DNA of 64,000 bases from Actinokineospora bangkokensis (lineage in GTDB: Bacteria; Actinomycetota; Actinomycetes; Mycobacteriales; Pseudonocardiaceae). This document shows, one piece after another, positions 58,908-64,000 of this stretch; position 1 is the stretch's first letter; the number at the start of each line of letters is the position of its first letter. A program made the position numbers and the translations under genes. The stretch covers positions 62,001-126,000 of the forward strand of contig NZ_MKQR01000013.1 of assembly GCF_001940455.1 (NCBI RefSeq), read 5' to 3'. The notes beneath the pieces were generated by a model. It had not been told where the DNA came from. It saw only the letters and a program-made list of their open reading frames with translations, and searched no databases.

Positions 58908-59497
58908 GCCTGGGCGCCGACCACTTCCACGCGCTCTACGCCACCGACCCGGACCCGTGGGGCTTCCGCACGCGGTGGTACGAGCAGCGCAAGTACGCCG
59001 CGACCCTCGCGGCCCTCACCCGCCCCCGCTACCGCCGGGCGTTCGAGCCGGGCTGCTCGGTGGGCGTGCTCACCGCCGCCCTCGCGGCCCGCTGCGACGA
59101 GGTCGTCGCCTGGGACGTCGACCCCACGGCCCGCGCGGCCGCGGCGGCGGAGTGCCCCCCGCACGTGCGGGTGGCGGCGGGCGCGGTGCCCGGCCAGTGG
59201 CCGGAGGGGGAGTTCGACCTGCTGGTGGTCTCGGAGGTCGCCTACTACCTCGACCGCGACGACCTCGACGCGCTGATCGACCGGGCGGTGGGGTGCCTGG
59301 CCGACGACGGCGACCTGGTGCTGGCGCACTGGCGCCACCGCACCCCGGACTGCCCCCTCACCGGCGACGACGTGCACGCCGCCTTCACCGGGCGCACCGG
59401 CCTGCACGGCCAGGTGTCGCACGTCGAACCGGACTTCCGCTTGGACGTGCTCAGCAAGCGGGTCGAGTCGGTGGCGGCCAGGGAGGGCCTGTGCTGA
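58904..59497 (+). CDS. Class I SAM-dependent methyltransferase (NodS-like)
   Basis: A 197-residue methyltransferase. The SAM-binding motif I is AFEPGCSVGVLTAAL, and DVDPTARAAA and FDLLVVSEVAYYL follow. It resembles NodS-type N-methyltransferases, which act on a deacetylated amino sugar, a good match to the PIG-L gene upstream. So the pair may deacetylate then methylate an amine. The GTG overlaps the PIG-L stop and the stop overlaps the GT2 gene by 7 bp. In some actinobacteria these two activities occur fused. Confidence 0.87.
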   Translation: MSLGADHFHALYATDPDPWGFRTRWYEQRKYAATLAALTRPRYRRAFEPGCSVGVLTAALAARCDEVVAWDVDPTARAAAAAECPPHVRVAAGAVPGQWPEGEFDLLVVSEVAYYLDRDDLDALIDRAVGCLADDGDLVLAHWRHRTPDCPLTGDDVHAAFTGRTGLHGQVSHVEPDFRLDVLSKRVESVAAREGLC

Positions 59498-60144
59498 ACG
59501 GGATCGAGGTCGTGGTGCCCGCGCACGACGAAGCCGCCGAGCTGCCGACCTGCCTGGCCGCGTTGGCGGTCGCGGCCGGACGCAGCCCGCTGCCGGTGCG
59601 CGTCACCGTGGTGGCCGACGCCTGCACCGACGCCACCGCGCGGATCGCGCGCTCGGCGGGCGCGCGGGTGCTGGAGGTCGACGTCCGCAACGTGGGAGCC
59701 GCCCGCGCCGTGGGATTCGCGGGTGTGGACCGCGCAGACCTGTGGTTCGCCACCACCGACGCCGACAGCCGGGTCCCCGCGTCCTGGTTCGCCGACCAGC
59801 TCGCCGCGGACGCGGACGCCGTGGCGGGCGCGGTCGACGTGCTGGACTGGTCGGAGTGGCCGCCGCACCTGCCGCACCACTACCGCGCGCTGTACTCCCG
59901 CGAGGAAGGGCACGTGCACGGCGCCAACCTCGGGGTGTCCTCCTGGGCCTACCGGACCGTCGGCGGCTTCACCGCGCTCACCGACGGCGAGGACGTCGAC
60001 CTGGTGGACCGCTTGCGGGCGCGGGGTTTCACGGTAACGCACCCCGCGACAGCGCCGGTGGTCACCAGCGCTCGCCGCACCGGCCGCTGCCACGCCGGGT
60101 TCTCCGACCACCTGCGCGGCCTCGAAGCGGAGGTCACACCCTAG
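59491..60144 (+). CDS. GT2-family glycosyltransferase
   Basis: A 217-residue GT-A glycosyltransferase. The N-terminus is IEVVVPAHDEAAELP, the DXD-type motif is TTDADSR, and a base region is in SREEGHVHGANLGV with GEDVDLVDRLR. It is compact with no membrane helix, so it should be cytoplasmic or peripheral. GGGAGGG precedes the GTG, which overlaps the methyltransferase stop. It ends the cassette and overlaps the converging GNAT gene by 11 bp. Acceptor and donor unknown. Confidence 0.87.
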   Translation: MLNGIEVVVPAHDEAAELPTCLAALAVAAGRSPLPVRVTVVADACTDATARIARSAGARVLEVDVRNVGAARAVGFAGVDRADLWFATTDADSRVPASWFADQLAADADAVAGAVDVLDWSEWPPHLPHHYRALYSREEGHVHGANLGVSSWAYRTVGGFTALTDGEDVDLVDRLRARGFTVTHPATAPVVTSARRTGRCHAGFSDHLRGLEAEVTP

Positions 60145-60883
60145 GAGTCGCGATCCCCGGCGTGGTGGGGATCGCGACGCGCAGGAACCTGCGCCGCCTG
60201 CGCAAGCGGAACCCGAGCTGCTGGTAGAGCCGGATCGCGGGCGCGTTCTCCTCGACGGCGTGGATCACCGGTTGCTCCCCGCGCGCCCGGATGCCGTGCA
60301 CCACGGCCAGGACCAGCGCCCCCGCGAGGCCACGCCCCCGGTGCTCCTGGTCGGTGCACACCGCGCTGACCTCGGTCCACCCCGGCGGGTGCAACCGCTC
60401 CCCCGCCATCGCCACGAGCCACCCACCGCGCCGGATGCCGAGGTAGGTGCCCATCTCGATCGTGCCGGGCAGGAACGGCCCGGGTTTGGTGCGCGCCACC
60501 AGGTCCAGCACCTCCGGCACGTCCGCGCGGGTGAGCACCACGGCCTCGGGACACCGCTCGCCCGCCAGGCCCGCGCCTTCGAGCTGCACCCCGCCGAGCG
60601 TGGCCAGCACCGGCCAGTCCGCGGGCGGCGGGGTGGGCGGGTCGGTGAGCACGACGTCGTTGCCCGGCCCGACCAGCGCGGCCAGCTCCGGCCACACCCG
60701 CTCGTCCGGCTCGTCGGGAATGCCGACGAACCCCGCCACGTCGGCCCGGTAGCGCAGCGCCCGCGCGGTGCCCTCGGCGAAGCGGGCGTGCGCACCGGTG
60801 AGCGAGGCCCAGATGGCGTTGTCCAGCACGGCTTCCCCAGCCTTGACCGGCGGGACGACCGGCCGCGCGGTGTCTGTCGTCAT
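60134..60883 (-). CDS. GNAT-family acetyltransferase
   Basis: A 249-residue protein with a C-terminal GNAT domain (about 120-245). The acetyl-CoA motif is CTDQEHRGRGLAGALV, and ENAPAIRLYQQLGFRLR closes the domain. The N-terminal half is a FR47-like or degenerate partner domain. Substrate unknown. The ATG at 60883 is preferred over a GTG at 60901, since a GGAGGG lies between them. Its 3' end overlaps the GT2 gene tail to tail. Confidence 0.85.
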   Translation of the reverse strand: MTTDTARPVVPPVKAGEAVLDNAIWASLTGAHARFAEGTARALRYRADVAGFVGIPDEPDERVWPELAALVGPGNDVVLTDPPTPPPADWPVLATLGGVQLEGAGLAGERCPEAVVLTRADVPEVLDLVARTKPGPFLPGTIEMGTYLGIRRGGWLVAMAGERLHPPGWTEVSAVCTDQEHRGRGLAGALVLAVVHGIRARGEQPVIHAVEENAPAIRLYQQLGFRLRRRRRFLRVAIPTTPGIATPRV

Positions 60884-61062
60884 CTGCTGCACACCCTCCA
60901 CTCAAGCGCGTCCAGGAGTACCAGCCGGGGTGGCGGGTGGTCCACGGCCGCCAGATGGTGGGACGCGTCCGGATCGTGGGAGGGCGGTCGCACCCCTCGA
61001 CACGCGGCCGTGCGCCGGGGAACGCTTCCGGCCGAGATCCCCGCCCTCCCGGAGCGTCCCCC
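60884..61062. other. Divergent gap between GNAT and amino-acid ABC genes
   Basis: Should hold promoters for both genes. I see no GTTT-N15-GGGTA element or clear sigma-70 boxes here. No gene is evident. Confidence 0.3.
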
Positions 61063-62022
61063 GTGCACCCACCACAGCTGTCGCCGTCCACCGAGCCCGC
61101 GCCGGGCCCGCCGGACGAGCTCGACGCGTTGGCGTCGAAGAAGGTCGTGCCACTGCGCCACCCCTGGCGCTGGTTCGCCAGCGCGGTCGTGCTGGTGCTG
61201 CTGGCGCAGCTCGCGCACGCGCTCATCACCAACCCGGTGTTCCAGTGGGACGCCTTCGCCTACTGGTTCTTCCGGCCCGTCGTGCTGGAGGGGCTGCTGC
61301 TCACCCTGGAGCTGACCGGGTTGAGCGCGCTGTTCGGCCTGCTCGGCGGGATCGTGCTGGCGCTCATGCGGTTGTCGCGCAGCCCGCTGCTGCAAGCGGT
61401 GTCGTGGGCCTACGTCTGGGTGTTCCGGTCCATCCCGCTCATCGTGCTGCTGCTGTTCCTGGCCAACGTCACCGCGCTGTACAGCACGCTGAGCCTCGGC
61501 GTGCCGTTCGGGCCGTCGTTCGTGGAGTTCCGCGCCACGGACCTGCTGAGCTTCTTCGTCGTCGCCGTGCTGGGGCTGAGCCTCAACGAGGCCGCGTACG
61601 CCGCGGAGATCGTGCGCGCCGGGATCATCTCGGTCGACCAGGGGCAACTGGAGGCGGCCGCGGCGCTGGGGCTGCCCAAGTCGCGGCAGTACCGGCGGGT
61701 GATCCTGCCGCAGGCCACCCGCTCCATCATCCCGTCCTACGTCAACCAGCTGATCGGCCTGCTGAAGGGGACGTCGGTCGTCTACATCACCTCCCTGCTG
61801 GAGCTGTTCGGCGTCGTGCAGACGCAGGCGAGCACCAACAGCGGGCAGATCATCCCGCTGCTCGTGGTGGGCACCGTCTGGTACGTGATCCTCACCAGCG
61901 TGCTGTCGGTGGCGCAGTTCTACGTCGAGCGCCACTTCTCCCGGGGCGCGCTGCGCACGGTGCCGCCCACGCCCATCCAGCGCTTCCGCGGGAAGCTGCG
62001 CGCCCTGGGGGTGGCGCGATGA
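61063..62022 (+). CDS. Polar amino-acid ABC importer permease
   Basis: A 319-residue permease of the HisM/GlnP type with five or more transmembrane helices. There is a long cytoplasmic tail, then WFASAVVLVLLAQLAHALI. The coupling loop is QLEAAAALGLPKSRQYRRVILPQA. It is longer than usual at both ends. The GTG at 61063 is chosen for GGAG about 8 bp upstream. Its stop overlaps the ATPase gene (ATGA), and the binding protein follows, so the operon is permease, ATPase, binding protein. Confidence 0.9.
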   Translation: MHPPQLSPSTEPAPGPPDELDALASKKVVPLRHPWRWFASAVVLVLLAQLAHALITNPVFQWDAFAYWFFRPVVLEGLLLTLELTGLSALFGLLGGIVLALMRLSRSPLLQAVSWAYVWVFRSIPLIVLLLFLANVTALYSTLSLGVPFGPSFVEFRATDLLSFFVVAVLGLSLNEAAYAAEIVRAGIISVDQGQLEAAAALGLPKSRQYRRVILPQATRSIIPSYVNQLIGLLKGTSVVYITSLLELFGVVQTQASTNSGQIIPLLVVGTVWYVILTSVLSVAQFYVERHFSRGALRTVPPTPIQRFRGKLRALGVAR

Positions 62023-62783
62023 CCCCGGCGGTGCAGGTGCGGCGCGCGGTGAAGTCCTTCGACGGCGTGCGCGTGCTCGACGAGGTCGACTTGACCGTCC
62101 ACCCCGGACAGGTCGTCGCGCTGATCGGGCCGTCCGGCTCCGGCAAGTCCACGCTGCTGCGCGCCATCAACCACCTGGAGCGGTTGGACACCGGGGTCGT
62201 GAGCGTGCACGGCGAGCTGATCGGGGTGCGCGCCCACGGCGACCGGCTCAAGGAGCTGGGCGAGCGGGAGATCCTGCGGCAGCGGTCCCGCATCGGCTTC
62301 GTGTTCCAGGGCTTCAACCTGTTCCCGCACCTGACCGTGCTGGACAACATCACCGAGGCACCGGTGGTGACCCAGCGCAGGCCCAAGGCCAGGGCCCGGG
62401 AGGAAGCGCGCGAGCTGCTGGCCAGGGTCGGCCTGGCCGACAAGGCGGCGGCGTACCCGCGGCAGCTGTCCGGCGGGCAGCAGCAGCGGGTGGCCATCGC
62501 CCGCGCGCTCGCCCTGCGCCCCGAGGTCGTGCTCTTCGACGAACCCACCTCCGCGCTGGACCCCGAACTGGTCGGGGAGGTGCTGGGGGTGATCCGCGAC
62601 CTCGCCGCCGCCGGCACCACGATGGTCGTGGTCACCCACGAGATCGCCTTCGCCCGCGAGGTCGCCGACGCCGTGGTGTTCCTCGACCGGGGCCGCGTCG
62701 TCGAGCAGGGCCCCGCCTGGCAGGTCATCGACCACCCCGAGCACGAGCGCACCAGGGAGTTCCTGCGCCGCGTCTCGTCCTGA
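62019..62783 (+). CDS. Polar amino-acid ABC importer ATP-binding protein
   Basis: A 254-residue ABC ATPase of the GlnQ/HisP type. Walker A is GPSGSGKST, the signature LSGGQQQR, Walker B VVLFDEPTSALDPE and the H-loop VVTHE. It powers the permease encoded just upstream. The ATG overlaps the permease stop by 4 bp. Size matches the family and there is no extra domain. Confidence 0.93.
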   Translation: MTPAVQVRRAVKSFDGVRVLDEVDLTVHPGQVVALIGPSGSGKSTLLRAINHLERLDTGVVSVHGELIGVRAHGDRLKELGEREILRQRSRIGFVFQGFNLFPHLTVLDNITEAPVVTQRRPKARAREEARELLARVGLADKAAAYPRQLSGGQQQRVAIARALALRPEVVLFDEPTSALDPELVGEVLGVIRDLAAAGTTMVVVTHEIAFAREVADAVVFLDRGRVVEQGPAWQVIDHPEHERTREFLRRVSS

Positions 62784-62849
62784 CGCCAGACCGGCTCAGC
62801 TTCCCGTCCCATCCCGATCCCCCTCACCACCCCATCCCTGAGGAGAAGC

Positions 62850-63869
62850 ATGTCCCCCTGGAGAACCCGGCTGCGCCGCGCGGCCGCGACCCTCACCCTC
62901 GCCGCCACCGCGTCGACGGCGCTGACCGCCTGCGGCGGTGAGCCCAGCGCGGCGACGTCGACCAAGGACGCCGCGGGCAACACCGTGGTCACCATCGCGG
63001 CGAACACCGACCTGGCGCCGGTGCGGCTGACCGTGCCGACCGTGGAATCCATCCGCGCGTCGCTGCCGCAGTCGGTGCGCGACCGCGGCACGCTGGTCAT
63101 CGGCGTCGGCGCGCTGCCGGACGGCTTCCCGCCGCTGGCCTTCGTCGGCACCGACCAGCGCACCCTCACCGGCGCCGAGCCCGACCTCGGCCGCCTGGTG
63201 GCCGCCGTGCTCGGCCTGGAGCCGGACGTGCAGAACGCCTCGTGGCAGAACCTGTTCGTGCGCCTGCAGAGCGGGCAGTTCGACGCGGGCTTCTCCAACA
63301 TCACCGACACCGAGCAGCGCAAGCAGCAGGGCTTCGACTTCGCGGCCTACCGCAAGGACAACCTGGGCTTGGAGACGCTGGCCTCCGCCGACTGGAAGTT
63401 CGACGGCGACTACCACGTGCTCGCGGGCAAGGCCGTCGCGGTGGACACCGGCACCAACCAGGAGAAGATCCTCAAGGAGTGGCAGGCCAAGCTCCAGGCC
63501 GAGGGCAAGACGCTGGACGTGCGCACCTTCGGCGACAAGAACAGCACCTTCCTGGCGCTGCAATCGGGCCGCATCGACGCCTACTTCGCCCCGAACCCCG
63601 GCATCGCCCACCACGTGCAGCAGACGGCCAAGACCCCCCACCCGACCCGCAGCGCGGGGTCGTACTCGGGCGCGGGTGAGACCCTGCAGGGCCTCATCGC
63701 GGCCACGACCAAGAAGGACAACGGACTGGTCAAGCCGCTGTCGGAGGCGATCAACTACCTGATCCAGAACGGTCAGTACGCCCAGTGGCTGGCCGCCTAC
63801 AACCTCGCGGACGAGGCCGTGCCCACCTCCGAGGTCAACCCGCCGGGGCTGCCGCTCGACAACTCCTGA
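62850..63869 (+). CDS. Polar amino-acid ABC importer binding lipoprotein
   Basis: A 339-residue binding protein with a basic start, a hydrophobic core and the lipobox LTAC (Cys near 28), so it is a lipoprotein. The type 2 solute-binding domain has LVIGVGALPDGFPPLAFVG and QSGQFDAGFSNITDTEQR. About 45 extra residues after the Cys precede the domain. It should bind a polar amino acid such as glutamate or glutamine. AGGAG precedes the ATG. It ends at a long perfect terminator. Confidence 0.9.
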   Translation: MSPWRTRLRRAAATLTLAATASTALTACGGEPSAATSTKDAAGNTVVTIAANTDLAPVRLTVPTVESIRASLPQSVRDRGTLVIGVGALPDGFPPLAFVGTDQRTLTGAEPDLGRLVAAVLGLEPDVQNASWQNLFVRLQSGQFDAGFSNITDTEQRKQQGFDFAAYRKDNLGLETLASADWKFDGDYHVLAGKAVAVDTGTNQEKILKEWQAKLQAEGKTLDVRTFGDKNSTFLALQSGRIDAYFAPNPGIAHHVQQTAKTPHPTRSAGSYSGAGETLQGLIAATTKKDNGLVKPLSEAINYLIQNGQYAQWLAAYNLADEAVPTSEVNPPGLPLDNS

Positions 63870-63887
63870 CCGGCAGCGGGCCCGCAC

Positions 63888-63935
63888 CCGGGTGACCGGT
63901 TTCCTGAGGATCGGATGAGGAAACCGGTCACCCGG
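63888..63935. terminator. Perfect 18-bp terminator hairpin
   Basis: Arms 63888-63905 and 63918-63935 are fully complementary with a 12-nt loop, after the amino-acid ABC operon. Confidence 0.85.
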
Positions 63936-63994
63936 CCACTTTCCGGGCGGCCCGGGCGTTGGACCGGGTGCAGCACGACTCGGGAGGAGTGGCG

Positions 63995-64000
63995 ATGGGA
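63995..64000 (+). CDS. Start of a gene cut by the window edge
   Basis: An ATG at 63995 lies about 5 bp after GGGAGGAG, a good Shine-Dalgarno. Only two codons are inside the window, so nothing can be said about the product. A GTG at 63988 would overlap the Shine-Dalgarno and is less likely. Confidence 0.4.

Noticed and set aside
1-64000. tRNA, rRNA, insertion sequence, phage or plasmid functions
   Set aside because: I looked for T-loop-like motifs, transposase DDE patterns, integrases and terminal inverted repeats and saw none that were convincing; tRNAscan-SE and ISfinder searches would confirm.

Overview
The window is very GC-rich, with many GTG starts, 4-bp start/stop overlaps and a mix of Shine-Dalgarno and apparently leaderless genes. 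Gene content is that of an actinobacterium: DUF4383, DUF2795, HAF repeats, many RsbW/STAS/SpoIIE-type proteins and a CYP152-like P450. The closest guess is a Pseudonocardiales-type organism, but this rests on gene style only. I see no tRNA, rRNA, CRISPR array, transposase or phage gene.

Layout. 1-8 kb: the tail of a HAF-repeat protein, a CNNM/CBS membrane protein, a methionine-type ABC importer (metQNI), and a diaminopropionate lyase/M20 peptidase pair with a divergent LysR regulator. 8-13 kb: a secreted SGNH hydrolase, an NAD-dependent DNA ligase, a pyruvate-oxidase-like ThDP enzyme and Dps. 13-25 kb: a stress and signalling stretch with a metallo-hydrolase, CBS protein, DUF4383 and DUF2795 proteins, anti-sigma ATPases, CheB and CheR-PAS proteins, a SpoIIE phosphatase and a hemerythrin. 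25-42 kb: a nucleotide-heptose and glycosyltransferase locus. It has a compact eight-gene operon (26300-35045) with GmhA-like and two HldE-like enzymes, an SDR, an aldehyde dehydrogenase and three glycosyltransferases; GmhB and further GT9/GT4 enzymes lie nearby. Inside this stretch are a P450 broken by one in-frame stop, a stress SDR and a Fur regulator. 42-50 kb: another SpoIIE phosphatase, two STAS proteins, an epimerase-like SDR, a membrane protein, then phosphoketolase and acetate kinase. 50-64 kb: a sugar ABC importer without its ATPase, RecQ, a secreted lipase, a STAS protein, a four-gene acyl-CoA dehydrogenase/PIG-L/methyltransferase/GT2 cassette, a GNAT protein, and a polar amino-acid ABC importer.

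How it fits together. The strongest pattern is a recurring promoter, GNNT (often GTTT), 14-16 bp, then GGGTA(G/T/C). I find it upstream of about twenty transcription units between 12.9 and 54 kb. It matches the consensus of the actinobacterial SigB/SigF general-stress sigma family. It often occurs as back-to-back divergent pairs. In ten units the -10 box lies only 8-11 bp from the start codon and most of these lack a Shine-Dalgarno, so their mRNAs are probably leaderless. The same stretch encodes seven of the window's eight partner-switching proteins (anti-sigma kinase, STAS, SpoIIE phosphatase). I therefore read 12.9-50 kb as a general-stress regulon island. It combines iron and oxidant protection (Dps, hemerythrin), a carbon bypass (phosphoketolase/acetate kinase) and production of a heptose-containing glycoconjugate of unknown structure. 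That link is inference from promoters and gene order, not experiment.
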